Assembly (NCBI RefSeq): GCF_000384255.1
Contig: NZ_KB913035.1
Coordinates: 1,848,808-1,912,807, forward strand
DNA from: Methylotenera mobilis 13
GTDB taxonomy: Bacteria > Pseudomonadota > Gammaproteobacteria > Burkholderiales > Methylophilaceae
Direction of reading: 5' to 3'
Length of the DNA stretch: 64,000 nucleotides
This document shows, in pieces, positions 8,637-19,283 of the stretch. The notes beneath the pieces were generated by a model that saw nothing but the letters and a program-made list of their open reading frames with translations, was not told where the DNA came from and ran no database searches. A program made the position numbers and the translations under genes. How positions within the stretch are numbered: the stretch's first letter is position 1; every line of letters begins with the position of its first letter.

Positions 8637-8960
8637 ATGAACACTCCCAATGAAGTAACCGTAGAAGTAGCATATGCTCTAGCAGATGAGCAACTAATCA
8701 TTCCAATCAAAGTTGAAGACGGCACCACCGCAGAAGAAGCAATCATTGCCTCAGGTATTATGACGAAGTTTCCTGAAATTGATTTAAGCATTAACAAAGT
8801 AGGCATTTTTGGCAAGTTGACCAAACTAGACACAAAGCTACGCCATTTAGATCGCGTAGAAATTTATCGTACGCTAATAGCTGATCCAAAAGAAGTAAGA
8901 AAACAGAGAGCTGCTGATGGAAAAATTATGAAAAAAGGCGGTGGCGACCTAGCCGTGTAA
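8637..8960 (+). CDS. rnfH: RnfH-family ubiquitin-like protein
   Basis: This 107-residue protein has a beta-grasp core, VEVAYALADEQLIIPIKVEDGTT with KVGIFGKLTKLDTKLRHLDRVEIYRTL, followed by the RnfH signature LIADPKEVRKQRA. RnfH proteins are ubiquitin-fold proteins of unsettled role (older name RatB). The carboxy tail KIMKKGGGDLAV is basic then glycine-rich. It is cotranscribed with ratA and ends before a shared hairpin with the convergent DUF4124 gene. Confidence 0.9.
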   Translation: MNTPNEVTVEVAYALADEQLIIPIKVEDGTTAEEAIIASGIMTKFPEIDLSINKVGIFGKLTKLDTKLRHLDRVEIYRTLIADPKEVRKQRAADGKIMKKGGGDLAV

Positions 8961-9002
8961 AATCTACTCTGGCTCTTTTCAGACCAACGCCTTAGCGATA
9001 CA

Positions 9003-9029
9003 AAAATGGGCGCATGACGCGCCCATTTT
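9003..9029. terminator. Bidirectional terminator between rnfH and the DUF4124 gene
   Basis: AAAATGGGCGC and GCGCCCATTTT form a perfect 11-bp stem with a 5-base loop. A-rich and T-rich flanks allow it to end both convergent transcripts. Confidence 0.8.
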
Positions 9030-9049
9030 AAATACAGACAACTCAAACT

Positions 9050-9559
9050 TTAATCACAATAAGCATCTACATCTTTTTGTGCATCAGCTTTACCTGCATC
9101 TAAATCTTCATCACCAAGGTACTCCCTCTCTCCCTGATCGTTGATCTTAGATATTCTACCGCCTGTAGAATACGTCACTAGATTTTTTCTGGCAGCTGCA
9201 CAATTCTCCTGCTTAACTTTCAACTCCGCCTGCTTCTGCTGGTCCGCCGCTTTTTGCACCTCAGCATCTTGAGCACGTTTTTTAGCTGCCTCGTCTTGGC
9301 TAGCACTAGTTTCTTTAGCCTTTTCTGTTGTTTTATTTCTATTGACAGAAGTTGCTATATCACCTTCAACTGGGGTAAGTGGTGCCTGCCCTGTTGGTTT
9401 AGCTACTTTCTTACCACTGATGGACTCCTGCTTAATGTTGGAAGGTGGCGGAATATCACTATAACGAGTGACACCATCCTTATCTTTCCATTTGTAAATT
9501 TCAGCGTTTGCCATCAGAGGCACTATCGCCAAACACAGCAACAACAAGCGAACTAACAT
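9050..9559 (-). CDS. DUF4124 domain-containing exported protein
   Basis: From the ATG at 9559 (AAAGGGG ribosome-binding site) the 169-residue product starts with a signal peptide, MLVRLLLLCLAIVPLMANA, followed at once by the DUF4124 motif EIYKWKDKDGVTRYSDIPPP. The rest is charged and Ala/Lys/Gln-rich, probably partly coiled coil, with two cysteines (one in ENCAAARKNL, one in the carboxy-terminal DAYCD). The family is periplasmic or membrane-associated and its function is unknown. A longer upstream reading (to 9619) would bury the signal peptide, so the shorter start is preferred. Confidence 0.85.
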   Translation of the reverse strand: MLVRLLLLCLAIVPLMANAEIYKWKDKDGVTRYSDIPPPSNIKQESISGKKVAKPTGQAPLTPVEGDIATSVNRNKTTEKAKETSASQDEAAKKRAQDAEVQKAADQQKQAELKVKQENCAAARKNLVTYSTGGRISKINDQGEREYLGDEDLDAGKADAQKDVDAYCD

Positions 9560-9666
9560 ACACACCCCTTTGTTTAATAGGTTTTTAGCCATATTATTGC
9601 TAATCTTGGTTACTAGCAAGTATCGAATTTAACGTTTGTTATCATTTTAAGTTTACAAATAAATGA

Positions 9667-9694
9667 TTGACACTCTCGCTAAGTCGATTATAAA
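9667..9694 (+). promoter_or_regulatory. Likely sigma-70 promoter of guaB
   Basis: TTGACA at 9667-9672 and TATAAA at 9689-9694 are spaced by 16 bases, 36 bp before the guaB ATG. A second -10-like TATAAT at 9699 has no matching -35. The ribosome-binding site AAGG lies in front of the ATG at 9731. Confidence 0.6.
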
Positions 9695-9703
9695 TCTGTA
9701 TAA

Positions 9704-11191
<1,488 letters not shown>

Positions 11192-11215
11192 TTCAATTTA
11201 ATATTAACTTTAACA

Positions 11216-11263
11216 ACAGAGAACACAATGCCAGAGAGATTTCTTTGGCATTGTGTTCTCTGT
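11216..11263. promoter_or_regulatory. Long perfect hairpin between guaB and guaA
   Basis: ACAGAGAACACAATGCCA (11216-11233) and its exact reverse complement (11246-11263) form an 18-bp stem with a 12-base loop. No clear T-run follows, so it is not a textbook terminator. It ends 18 bp before the guaA ATG and could set the guaB/guaA expression ratio, act as a processing site, or hide the guaA ribosome-binding site. Confidence 0.75.
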
Positions 11264-11281
11264 GCATTTTGTGACTAAAAA

Positions 11282-12889
11282 ATGACTCATTCCAAAATTC
11301 TAATCCTCGACTTTGGCTCTCAAGTTACTCAACTGATTGCTCGCCGCGTACGTGAAGCCCATGTATATTGTGAAATTCATCCATGTGACGTAACAGACGA
11401 CTTCGTGCGTAGCTTTGGCGCAGATGGCATCATCCTTTCTGGTAGCCATGCGAGTGTGTACGAAGAAGAAACAGATAAAGCACCACAGGCTGTATTTGAA
11501 CTTGGCGTGCCAGTCTTAGGCATTTGCTATGGTATGCAAACCATGGCACAACAACTTGGTGGAAAAGTTGAAGCTGGCCATAAACGAGAGTTCGGTTACG
11601 CTCAAGTACGTGCTCGTGGCCACTCTGCCCTATTCCGTGACATTCAAGACAACACGAATACTGAAGGACACGGCCTGATTGACGTATGGATGAGTCATGG
11701 CGATAAAGTAACAGCGCTACCGTCTGGCTTTAAAGTAATTGCAAGCAACGACACTACACCTATTGCCGCGATGGCCGATGAAGACCGCAAGTTTTATGCG
11801 GTGCAATTTCACCCAGAAGTGACGCACACTAAACAAGGCCAAGCCATGCTCAATCGCTTTGTGCTTGAGATATGCGGCGCAAAACCTGACTGGATAATGG
11901 GTGACTACATTGCAGAGGCCGTAGCTAAAATCAAAGCACAAGTAGGTGATGAAGAGGTCATTTTAGGTTTATCTGGTGGCGTGGACTCTAGTGTTGCTGC
12001 TGCATTGATTCATCGTGCAATTGGCGATCAACTTACTTGTGTATTCGTTGACCATGGTTTGCTTCGGCTAAATGAAGGCGACCTCGTCATGGATATGTTT
12101 GCAGGGCGCTTACATGTGAACGTAATACGCGTAGATGCAACAGACCAATTTATGGGACATTTAGCGGGTGTGAGCGATCCAGAAGCTAAGCGCAAAATTA
12201 TTGGCCGTGAGTTTGTGGAGGTGTTTAAAGCCGAAGCTGCCAAACTAAAAGCGGGCACAGGCGGCCATAAAGGCGCAACCTTCCTAGCACAAGGCACGAT
12301 TTACCCAGATGTAATTGAATCAGGCGGTGCTAAATCTAAAAAAGCCGTGACCATTAAAAGCCATCACAACGTAGGTGGACTACCTGAACAATTGGGTCTA
12401 AAACTACTTGAGCCGTTACGCGACCTATTTAAAGATGAAGTACGTGAACTTGGCGTTGCGCTTGGTTTACCTGCTGACATGGTATATCGCCATCCTTTCC
12501 CTGGACCAGGCTTAGGTGTGCGTATCTTAGGTGAGATCAAAAAAGACTTTGCAGATCTACTACGCCGTGCCGATGCTATTTTTATTGAAGAGCTACGTAA
12601 TACTAAAGATGAAGCAACGGGAAAAACTTGGTATGAACTAACAAGTCAGGCATTTACTGTGTTTTTACCTGTCAAATCAGTAGGTGTAATGGGTGATGGC
12701 CGCACCTACGATTATGTAGTCGCTTTACGCGCAGTAGTGACTAGCGACTTTATGACAGCGCATTGGGCAGAGCTACCATATGCGTTGTTAGGCCGTGTAT
12801 CTAACCGAATTATCAATGAGGTTCGTGGTATAAACCGTGTTGTATATGATGTTTCTGGTAAACCACCAGCAACGATTGAATGGGAATAA
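11282..12889 (+). CDS. guaA: GMP synthase (glutamine-hydrolysing)
   Basis: The 535-residue protein carries a class I glutamine amidotransferase domain first: [18 protein letters not shown], nucleophile cysteine in GICYGMQ, and the HPEVTHT histidine. The PP-loop ATP pyrophosphatase domain follows with [15 protein letters not shown] near residue 228, then the GMP-synthetase dimerisation domain ending [18 protein letters not shown]. It converts XMP to GMP using glutamine and ATP. It sits downstream of guaB, separated by a strong hairpin. Confidence 0.97.
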   Translation: MTHSKILILDFGSQVTQLIARRVREAHVYCEIHPCDVTDDFVRSFGADGIILSGSHASVYEEETDKAPQAVFELGVPVLGICYGMQTMAQQLGGKVEAGHKREFGYAQVRARGHSALFRDIQDNTNTEGHGLIDVWMSHGDKVTALPSGFKVIASNDTTPIAAMADEDRKFYAVQFHPEVTHTKQGQAMLNRFVLEICGAKPDWIMGDYIAEAVAKIKAQVGDEEVILGLSGGVDSSVAAALIHRAIGDQLTCVFVDHGLLRLNEGDLVMDMFAGRLHVNVIRVDATDQFMGHLAGVSDPEAKRKIIGREFVEVFKAEAAKLKAGTGGHKGATFLAQGTIYPDVIESGGAKSKKAVTIKSHHNVGGLPEQLGLKLLEPLRDLFKDEVRELGVALGLPADMVYRHPFPGPGLGVRILGEIKKDFADLLRRADAIFIEELRNTKDEATGKTWYELTSQAFTVFLPVKSVGVMGDGRTYDYVVALRAVVTSDFMTAHWAELPYALLGRVSNRIINEVRGINRVVYDVSGKPPATIEWE

Positions 12890-12904
12890 CAGGAGGCAGT
12901 CATT

Positions 12905-13411
12905 ATGAGCCGCGCATTCGTTAATGAAGAAAGATTTGAACAAGCTAATGGTAAAGAGCTTGTTGAGCGTCCAATTAGCGAACATCCTAATTACGTGACG
13001 CCTACTGGCGCACTTGAGCTGCAAACTTTAGAAGAATCTTTAATCGCGGAACTAAATCACTTAAAGCTAACAGCAGAGGATACTTTTGCAAAAGATAAAA
13101 TAGCAGAAATCGAACGTGACTTACGTTATGTACGCGCACGTTTAGACTCTGCAATCTTAGTGGATCCTAGCAAACAAACCCATGAAACAGTATTGTTCGG
13201 TGCAACGATTCAAGTACAAGATGACAGTGGCGCTCAACATACATTTCATATCGTAGGCGAAGATGAAGCAGACGCAAGTATTAACAAAGTTAGCTGGGTC
13301 TCTCCTCTAGCAAAATCATTAATCGGCCAAAAAATCGGAGATACGGTCATTTGGCAACGCCCTGCGGGCAATATCAATTTAGAAATTTTGGACATTCACT
13401 ACCAATCATGA
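12905..13411 (+). CDS. greB: Transcript cleavage factor GreB
   Basis: The 168-residue protein fits GreA/GreB: an amino-terminal coiled coil (about residues 30-80, ending LRYVRARLDSAILVD) and a carboxy-terminal FKBP-like domain with VSWVSPLAKSLIGQKIGDTV. Length and tip sequence favour GreB over GreA. Gre factors enter the RNA polymerase secondary channel and stimulate cleavage of backtracked RNA. It follows guaA by 15 bp and its stop overlaps the next start (ATGA), so translational coupling is likely. Confidence 0.88.
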   Translation: MSRAFVNEERFEQANGKELVERPISEHPNYVTPTGALELQTLEESLIAELNHLKLTAEDTFAKDKIAEIERDLRYVRARLDSAILVDPSKQTHETVLFGATIQVQDDSGAQHTFHIVGEDEADASINKVSWVSPLAKSLIGQKIGDTVIWQRPAGNINLEILDIHYQS

Positions 13412-14010
13412 AAGTAAGCCAAGCCATTATCGAACGACGCTCAATTAAAGCGTACGATCCACAACATAAAATGACTGAGGAAGAGATATCTCAACTCCTG
13501 TCTCTAGCAATGCTATCACCTACCGCATTCAATATTCAAAATTGGCGCTTTGTGGTTGTAACAGACCCTAACTTGCGCCACCAAATCCGCAGTGTTAGTT
13601 GGAATCAAGCACAGGTTGAAGAAGCCTCACTGCTAATTGTACTGACTGCAGATTTAAAAGCATGGGCTAAACAGCCTGAACGTTATTGGGCAAATGCAGC
13701 CAAGCCCGTGCAGGACATCTTAGTGCCTGCAATTGGTCAATATTACGATGGCAACGCTCAAATACAACGCGATGAAGCCATGCGCTCATGTGGCATGGCA
13801 GCCACCACCATCATGCTAGCTGCAAAAGAAATGGGCTACGATACCTGTCCAATGGACGGATTTGATTTTGATGCTGTAGCTCAATTGTTAAAGCTACCTG
13901 AAGACCATATCCCTGCGATGTTTGTTGTCGTTGGTAAAGCATTAAAAGAAGCAATGCCACGAGGTGGACAACTACCAATGGATGAAGTCGTTATTTATAA
14001 TCAATTTTAA
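13408..14010 (+). CDS. Nitroreductase-family flavoprotein
   Basis: Starting from the ATG that overlaps the greB stop (ATGA at 13408), the product has 200 residues. It begins MKVSQAIIERRSIKAYDP, the FMN-phosphate binding arginine motif of the nitroreductase fold, continues LSPTAFNIQNWRFVVV and has the late glycine motif AAKEMGYDTCPMDGFD. Family members reduce nitro compounds, quinones or other substrates with NAD(P)H and bind FMN as dimers. The actual substrate cannot be told. A longer reading from 13351 runs inside greB and is not preferred. Confidence 0.88.
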   Translation: MKVSQAIIERRSIKAYDPQHKMTEEEISQLLSLAMLSPTAFNIQNWRFVVVTDPNLRHQIRSVSWNQAQVEEASLLIVLTADLKAWAKQPERYWANAAKPVQDILVPAIGQYYDGNAQIQRDEAMRSCGMAATTIMLAAKEMGYDTCPMDGFDFDAVAQLLKLPEDHIPAMFVVVGKALKEAMPRGGQLPMDEVVIYNQF

Positions 14011-14115
14011 GCATTCGTTTATAGAAATATAGCCATCAGTAATAATGTCGGCTAACTTCACCATTTAAACTAGACAACACTTTTTGTATTTAATTTATTT
14101 TTAAGGTCTTAAATT

Positions 14116-15711
14116 TTGTTAATTTCTAACAATATCACGATGCAGTTTGGCGCAAAGCCACTATTTGAAAACATCTCAGTTAAATTTGGCGATGGTAATC
14201 GCTATGGCTTAATTGGTGCCAATGGTTGCGGCAAATCAACCTACATGAAAATTCTGGCAAAGGTCTTAGAACCGACATCTGGAAATATTTCGTTAGATAA
14301 CAATGAACGCATGGCTTTCTTGCGTCAAGATCAGTTTGCTTACGAAGATCAGCGTGTGCTGGACGTAGTCATGATGGGTCATGACCAGATGTGGAAAGCA
14401 AATGTCGAGAAAAATGCCATCTACGCCAACTTAGAGGCCACTGAAGATGACTACATGCGTGCAGCCGAATTAGAGGCTGTGTTTGCTGAATACGATGGCT
14501 ATACCGCAGAGGCACGCGCAGGTGAGCTACTGCTAGGTGTTGGAATCCCGATTGAACAACACAACGGCCCAATGAGCGCTGTTGCACCTGGCTGGAAATT
14601 ACGTGTATTGCTCGTTCAAGCGTTGTTTGCCAACCCAGACATCCTACTTCTTGATGAACCAACCAACAACTTGGATATTAATACCATTCGGTGGTTAGAA
14701 GATGTGCTGAATAACCGTAGCTGTACCATGATTATTATTTCCCATGATCGACACTTTTTAAATCAAGTATGTACACATACTTGCGACATGGATTACGGGA
14801 AAATTGCTGTGTATCCAGGTAACTACGATGACTACATGGAAGCAAGCACTGCTGCACGTGCGCAACAAGCTAAAGACAACGCAAAAGCTAAACAACAAAT
14901 TGCCGATTTACAAGATTTCGTGCGTCGGTTCTCTGCAAACGCCTCTAAAGCTAAACAAGCAACCAGTCGTGCCAAACAAATTGATAAAATCAAGATTGAA
15001 GAATTTAAACCATCTTCACGCCAATATCCATTTATCCGCTTTGAATATGACGAGCGCGAAAAACTACATCGCAATGCCGTTGAGTTGAAAAAACTCAGTC
15101 ATGGCTTCGACCGCCCGCTGTTTAATGATGTCGATATGATGTTTGAAGCTGGTGAAAAAGTTGCCATTATTGGTGAAAACGGTATCGGTAAAACAACATT
15201 CTTACGTTGCTTAGCTGGAGATTTAGAACCAAAACATGGCGAAGTTAAATGGGCAGAGAAAGCAAAAATTGGCTATTTTGCACAAGACCATGAATACGAG
15301 TTTGAAGATGGTGATGAACTGTTCGAATGGATGAGCAAGTTTACCCAGCAAGGCGATGATGACCAAACCGTGCGTAGCATGCTTGGTCGCCTACTGTTCT
15401 CTGGTGACGACATCAAGAAATCAGTCAAAGTACTTTCAGGTGGTGAAAAAGGCCGCATGTTGTACGGCAAACTAATGCTCGGAAAAACCAATGTATTACT
15501 AATGGACGAGCCAACCAACCACATGGACATGGAATCTATTGAAGCGCTAAATACCGCACTTGATAAATACAAAGGCACCCTATTCTTTGTAAGCCATGAC
15601 CGTGAGTTTGTGAGTTCAATTGCTACACGTATCATCGAAATTAAAGCAGATGGTATTGTAGACTTTACTGGTAACTATGAAGACTACCTATTAAGTCAGG
15701 GTGTTGAATAA
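14116..15711 (+). CDS. ybiT: ABC-F family ATPase, YbiT type
   Basis: The 531-residue soluble protein has two ABC domains with Walker [10 protein letters not shown] and GENGIGKTT, Walker [13 protein letters not shown] and [12 protein letters not shown], and a linker (about residues 240-305) rich in Lys/Gln/Ala. Length and ends match E. coli YbiT. ABC-F proteins bind the ribosomal E site and relieve stalls on difficult nascent chains. Translation appears to begin at TTG (14116), as no ATG aligns with the conserved amino terminus. It is followed by the broken recQ. Confidence 0.9.
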   Translation: MLISNNITMQFGAKPLFENISVKFGDGNRYGLIGANGCGKSTYMKILAKVLEPTSGNISLDNNERMAFLRQDQFAYEDQRVLDVVMMGHDQMWKANVEKNAIYANLEATEDDYMRAAELEAVFAEYDGYTAEARAGELLLGVGIPIEQHNGPMSAVAPGWKLRVLLVQALFANPDILLLDEPTNNLDINTIRWLEDVLNNRSCTMIIISHDRHFLNQVCTHTCDMDYGKIAVYPGNYDDYMEASTAARAQQAKDNAKAKQQIADLQDFVRRFSANASKAKQATSRAKQIDKIKIEEFKPSSRQYPFIRFEYDEREKLHRNAVELKKLSHGFDRPLFNDVDMMFEAGEKVAIIGENGIGKTTFLRCLAGDLEPKHGEVKWAEKAKIGYFAQDHEYEFEDGDELFEWMSKFTQQGDDDQTVRSMLGRLLFSGDDIKKSVKVLSGGEKGRMLYGKLMLGKTNVLLMDEPTNHMDMESIEALNTALDKYKGTLFFVSHDREFVSSIATRIIEIKADGIVDFTGNYEDYLLSQGVE

Positions 15712-15756
15712 GCAAGTAGCAAAAGCAAGCATCGCTCAATGACTGGCTCAGTTTAA

Positions 15757-15905
15757 TTGTTAAACTCATCAGTTCGTCACATTACCGCACACGCCTGCCT
15801 ACAGGATGTGTTCGGTTACACTACTTTTCGTGGTGAGCAACAAGAAATTGTTGAACATATGGTCGAGGGTGGAGATGCCCTTGTTCTGATGCCGACTGGT
15901 ACTGG
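15757..15905 (+). pseudogene. recQ: recQ 5' fragment, cut by a genomic island
   Basis: From a TTG just after an in-frame TAA, the frame encodes about 50 residues of the RecQ amino terminus: FGYTTFRGEQQEIVEHMVEG then DALVLMPTGTG. The sequence then stops matching RecQ in the middle of the Walker A motif (expected MPTGTGKSLCYQ). The missing remainder resumes at 56359 on the same strand. Joining 15905 to 56362 gives 1869 nt, exactly 623 codons with stop and no frameshift. The fragment alone has no helicase function. Confidence 0.92.
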
Positions 15906-16020
15906 CTTTTATTAAGTTTAATATTCGGTTGATTATTTAATCCGAAGTTTTAATGAGATTGGATCAAGTTTTTTGTCAACCGAAATATTTAGACCAAAAA
16001 ATCTATTTTAGTTGACATCA
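15906..16020. repeat. Left island end with inverted repeats
   Basis: After the terminal repeat, AATATTCGGTTGA (15920-15932) is matched by TCAACCGAAATATT (15976-15989), an inverted pair with one extra base. A further GTTGACATCAA follows at 16010. No gene starts in 15906-16115. These subterminal repeats could be recombinase arm sites. That role is inferred. Confidence 0.6.
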
Positions 16021-16115
16021 ATTTTAATAAGCAATTCAGCAAACATCAATTTCTCACTGTAAATCGGTTACATGCTAACCACCTTATCAAATGCATCACT
16101 AATCTCAAATTAGCT

Positions 16116-16781
16116 TCAAGAAAAATCTTCTCCAAGTTGACTTTGCAATTGTAAAATTGCCGCCCTATTCATTGCTGCATACTCAGAAGTATTTGCTCCT
16201 TCATTTTCAAGAAGATCTTCATATATGGCTTTTCGAGTTGGTAATGGCAGAGTTTCATTCAGAATATTTTCAAAAATACTTAAAGTTTTTTCTAGCTTCT
16301 CCATGCGCCTTTCGCATAATTGGGCTCTATTTAATTTAAGTATTGATTTAGTATTTTGTCCATAATCTGCTGTAACTGCATGCATAATTGTCCCTACAAA
16401 ATTTAGGTGTACTGCTGGCTCGATATTGTAAGGGTCAATAATGTACTGCATATTTGGATCATGATTAGATTTCAATTGATTACACACTTCACATGCTAGT
16501 GTTAAGTTATCCCAATCATATGTTTTTGTTGGGTCTAACGATTTAGGGTAAATATGTTCAACATCACCATGATGGATATGCAAGAGCTTGCTTTCGCAGT
16601 ATGCACACTTTCCATTTGTTTCTTTGATTAAAGTATTTTTTATATCAGGATGTCTATATTTTGTTTTTTCAGAATCAGTTGGTTTGTCACCTGAATTGAT
16701 TTTATCCACCAATGTCTTTGTCCAAGAACCAGCATTTGCGGTTAAAATTTCTGGTTTTTCAAGTTTCAATAATTTAATCAT
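16116..16781 (-). CDS. ptuB: HNH endonuclease, PtuB-like (Septu system)
   Basis: The 221-residue protein contains a zinc-bearing HNH site: CAYCESK, then HGDVEHIYPKSL, then WDNLTLACEVCNQLKS, placing two CxxC pairs around the catalytic histidines. The pattern fits the PtuB-like HNH family found in Septu and in some retron systems. It lies 5 bp downstream of an OLD-like ATPase gene, the ptuA-ptuB order. No reverse transcriptase is nearby, so a stand-alone Septu is the better reading. Activity would be nucleic-acid cleavage on phage infection (established for the family). Confidence 0.82.
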   Translation of the reverse strand: MIKLLKLEKPEILTANAGSWTKTLVDKINSGDKPTDSEKTKYRHPDIKNTLIKETNGKCAYCESKLLHIHHGDVEHIYPKSLDPTKTYDWDNLTLACEVCNQLKSNHDPNMQYIIDPYNIEPAVHLNFVGTIMHAVTADYGQNTKSILKLNRAQLCERRMEKLEKTLSIFENILNETLPLPTRKAIYEDLLENEGANTSEYAAMNRAAILQLQSQLGEDFS

Positions 16782-16786
16782 CTCGT

Positions 16787-18034
16787 CTACTCAATTATAG
16801 CTTTCAAGGCCTCAGGATAGTATTCGCCCAACCCCGCACCATTTAACTGTTCTCTTAATTCTTTTAACGTTTCTTTATTGATATCCTTATTATTAAAACT
16901 TTGAGTTATTCTATCCAACTCCTCCTCAGCCCACTCTGGGAGAGTCACTGGCACACCCAAAACTTCCCTTAATATTTCATTGGCCGTTGCCGCTTTATCA
17001 TTGGTGTTAAGACATATAGAGGATATTCTACGATTTATTAGAACTTCAGTATCCTCTTCAGACTGTTCATACTGAAGTACATAAACAAGTGAATCCTTTA
17101 CAGATGACACTACAAATGGACTATGGGTTGCCACGATAAATTGAGCTTTGGGGAACGCATTAGATAACCGTCTCAAAATACTCCTTTGCATTGATGGATG
17201 CAGGTGATTTTCAGGCTCATCTATTGTTACTATAAATTCTTCTTTATCATGCGAGTAGAGAAAGATTTGCCAAGCAACATCTATCAGTGACATAACTCCA
17301 CCTGATGCTGCATCAATCATGAACTCCCCTGTCTCAGTAACTATAACGACATCAGGAATTCTGATGCTTATATCAAGAAATCCTACTGACGGGGGTAAAA
17401 CTTTTGATAAGATTTCTTTAAAATCTAGGAAAAGTTTTTCTAACTTTGTATTCTTCTGTACATATTGATTGCCTGCACCAAACGTTGCCATTGATATTAT
17501 GGCTTCTTTCATTCTATATAATGCAGAGAACTGAGAGTGATGTCCTTGGTATCTATTCATACTCTCACTAAAGTAAATGTTGTAAGCTTGTTCTGCCGTC
17601 ATCGGATTCACCGGTATATTTTCAACTGCCCGATAATTTTGAACCTGCCTATGTGACTGAATGTGAACCCCCAGCAATTGCTGCTGATTTGATATTTGTA
17701 CGTTATATACTGCACCATGACTTTCTGGAATAACCAAATTAGCTATCACCGAATTATCGTATTCTAGAGTTCCAGCAATATTTGTATTTTGTTCCTTTTG
17801 GGTTCTTCTTAAAAAATTAAGCATCCCAGTAAAAAACTTCTTTTCCCCAGTTGAAGATAGTCTTGGTGTTGATAACAAAGAATATGACCATCCAAAATGC
17901 TGAGATAGTATTTTTAAAATCGTGCTTTTCCCCGCACCATTTGCACCAGTAATAATTGTAATGCGCGGATGAAATTCCATTTCAATCTTATTAAATTGCC
18001 TCCAATCACTAAGCATTAATTTTTTAAATTTCAT
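16787..18034 (-). CDS. ptuA: PtuA-like ATPase (Septu system)
   Basis: The 415-residue protein is an SMC/RecF/OLD-type ATPase. Walker A is TGANGAGKST near residue 30, the Q-loop/coil insert is short, and the late signature ASGGVMSLIDVAWQIF is followed by Walker B VTIDEPENHLHPS and the switch histidine ATHSPFVVSS. Together with the adjacent HNH gene it forms a PtuAB pair. In characterised Septu systems PtuA forms a hexamer that scaffolds PtuB and responds to ATP level. The rather short coiled region separates it from Rad50/SbcC. It is the first complete cargo unit from the left island end. Confidence 0.82.
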   Translation of the reverse strand: MKFKKLMLSDWRQFNKIEMEFHPRITIITGANGAGKSTILKILSQHFGWSYSLLSTPRLSSTGEKKFFTGMLNFLRRTQKEQNTNIAGTLEYDNSVIANLVIPESHGAVYNVQISNQQQLLGVHIQSHRQVQNYRAVENIPVNPMTAEQAYNIYFSESMNRYQGHHSQFSALYRMKEAIISMATFGAGNQYVQKNTKLEKLFLDFKEILSKVLPPSVGFLDISIRIPDVVIVTETGEFMIDAASGGVMSLIDVAWQIFLYSHDKEEFIVTIDEPENHLHPSMQRSILRRLSNAFPKAQFIVATHSPFVVSSVKDSLVYVLQYEQSEEDTEVLINRRISSICLNTNDKAATANEILREVLGVPVTLPEWAEEELDRITQSFNNKDINKETLKELREQLNGAGLGEYYPEALKAIIE

Positions 18035-18286
18035 TACATATCCAAACTTTAGTGGTTTTATTAATCGTTATATTCCGAGACATAAATACTACACATCAGA
18101 TATATTAACAAGCATGAAGTAGCTATGATTCATTTACGGCAAAGTTAATATAGTAAAAGCCACTCATTAAGAATAGTTTGTTTATTTGTGGGTACCTAGT
18201 GATTTAAACACTAGATCCTTTCACCAACGTTAACAAAAATATTTCGCACCTAAAAATGACATAGACAATATTTAGTGCGTAGCACG

Positions 18287-18571
18287 CTATAAACTCACAA
18301 GTTGATCCAATTCTTTGGCCACCAAACTTAGAAGAGCAACTGAATCTAGCTCATTTCTTTCAATCAAATACGCAAGCGTAATCAACGTAAGTGGATGTAA
18401 TCGCATCACACTAGCCAAATCTTCAATTTTATCCAAAGTTGGATTCTTTAGGCCACGCTCCAGGGTGCTCACATAAGTACGGCTAGAAACATTTGAAAAA
18501 TCCTCCTGCGTGAGGCGTTTTGAGGTCCTGGCTTGTTTTAACGCTGCTGCAAAAGCATCTTTAATATCCAT
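18287..18571 (-). CDS. XRE-family helix-turn-helix regulator
   Basis: This 94-residue protein has the Cro/C1 helix-turn-helix at residues 8-62 (AFAAALKQARTSKRLTQEDFSNVSSRTYVSTLERGLKNPTLDKIEDLA, with the typical TQE and ERG landmarks) and a short leucine-rich tail. It faces the divergent gene at 18668. Between them lies a perfect 10-bp inverted repeat, probably its operator. It may regulate itself and the neighbouring unknown gene. Any role in controlling the nearby PtuAB genes is open. Confidence 0.85.
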   Translation of the reverse strand: MDIKDAFAAALKQARTSKRLTQEDFSNVSSRTYVSTLERGLKNPTLDKIEDLASVMRLHPLTLITLAYLIERNELDSVALLSLVAKELDQLVSL

Positions 18572-18610
18572 ATAAGGTCCTTAAAAATAGACCTCTATCT
18601 AGCCAAAACT

Positions 18611-18639
18611 AACACTATAGGACTACAATCTATAGTGTT
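18611..18639. promoter_or_regulatory. Perfect inverted repeat between divergent XRE and unknown genes
   Basis: AACACTATAG (18611-18620) and CTATAGTGTT (18630-18639) are exact arms with a 9-base centre. The site is 40 bp from the XRE start and 29 bp from the rightward ATG, where it would cover both promoters. Binding by the XRE protein is inferred. Confidence 0.7.
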
Positions 18640-18667
18640 CATTTTGTTAATACTTCAGGATAAAAAT

Positions 18668-19090
18668 ATGTTTCAGACCTACGAAAGCGCCAAATACCCC
18701 ATTTTCTGGAAAGATGTTGATGAAAGTGTTTATAGCTACGCTGAATTAATGGTGAATTCCAGTTGGTTTTACGCTGATTGCAAACTGACTGATGGTGTTG
18801 ATACAGTCACATCAACCTACCTATTATCAATGTCATCCCAGATAAAGGATTTAATTAATAACCCGGATATTAGTATTAGATCAATTTATCTTGTATCTCC
18901 TCCCTATCTTAACCGGACGGACTCTTGGAACATGAGTCCGCTTGCCAAAGTTAGCGTTGGGAAGGTAACGAATGAAGATTACGAAAGTAATATTGAAATT
19001 TATGAACTGGAAAGTGGTGAAATACTTTACTCATCCAGTGACATTGATAGCCATGAACAGATTGAAGATATCAATGTTGTTTATAGTTAA
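18668..19090 (+). CDS. Unknown acidic protein beside XRE regulator
   Basis: The ATG at 18668 is preceded by an AGGAT ribosome-binding site. It starts a 140-residue protein, MFQTYESAKYPIFWKDVDES, with no recognised domain, no signal peptide and no membrane segment. It is acidic (many Asp/Glu, for example EDYESNIEIYELESGEI) and aromatic-rich. It is transcribed away from the XRE gene across a shared inverted repeat and ends before a strong terminator, so it forms a small regulated unit by itself. Anti-defence, antitoxin-like or structural roles are all possible. Confidence 0.65.
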   Translation: MFQTYESAKYPIFWKDVDESVYSYAELMVNSSWFYADCKLTDGVDTVTSTYLLSMSSQIKDLINNPDISIRSIYLVSPPYLNRTDSWNMSPLAKVSVGKVTNEDYESNIEIYELESGEILYSSSDIDSHEQIEDINVVYS

Positions 19091-19130
19091 ATTTAAAACA
19101 TAAAACTTTTAATGCGCACAGAATGTAAAA

Positions 19131-19177
19131 AGCTGGGGATGAGTCTAAAATAAATTGCAAAAATCCCCAGCTCTTTT
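19131..19177 (+). terminator. Rho-independent terminator
   Basis: AGCTGGGGAT and ATCCCCAGCT form a perfect 10-bp stem with a long loop, followed by CTTTT. It ends the unknown gene transcript ahead of hsdM. Confidence 0.7.
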
Positions 19178-19283
19178 CCAAGCGTTACGCGCATTGGTTT
19201 AAATTTCCGCGTGGCGCCTTGATATTATTTGCAAAAATCCGCTTTACCTTATAATAGCTTCATAATCATTAGAAGAATAAGCT

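Noticed and set aside
13351-14010. Longer nitroreductase start at 13351
   Set aside because: The extra codons lie within greB and lack family similarity; the ATG overlapping the greB stop begins exactly at the family amino terminus.
16116-18571. Retron of the Eco7/PtuAB type
   Set aside because: No reverse transcriptase gene or msr-msd-like inverted repeats were found near the ATPase-HNH pair.
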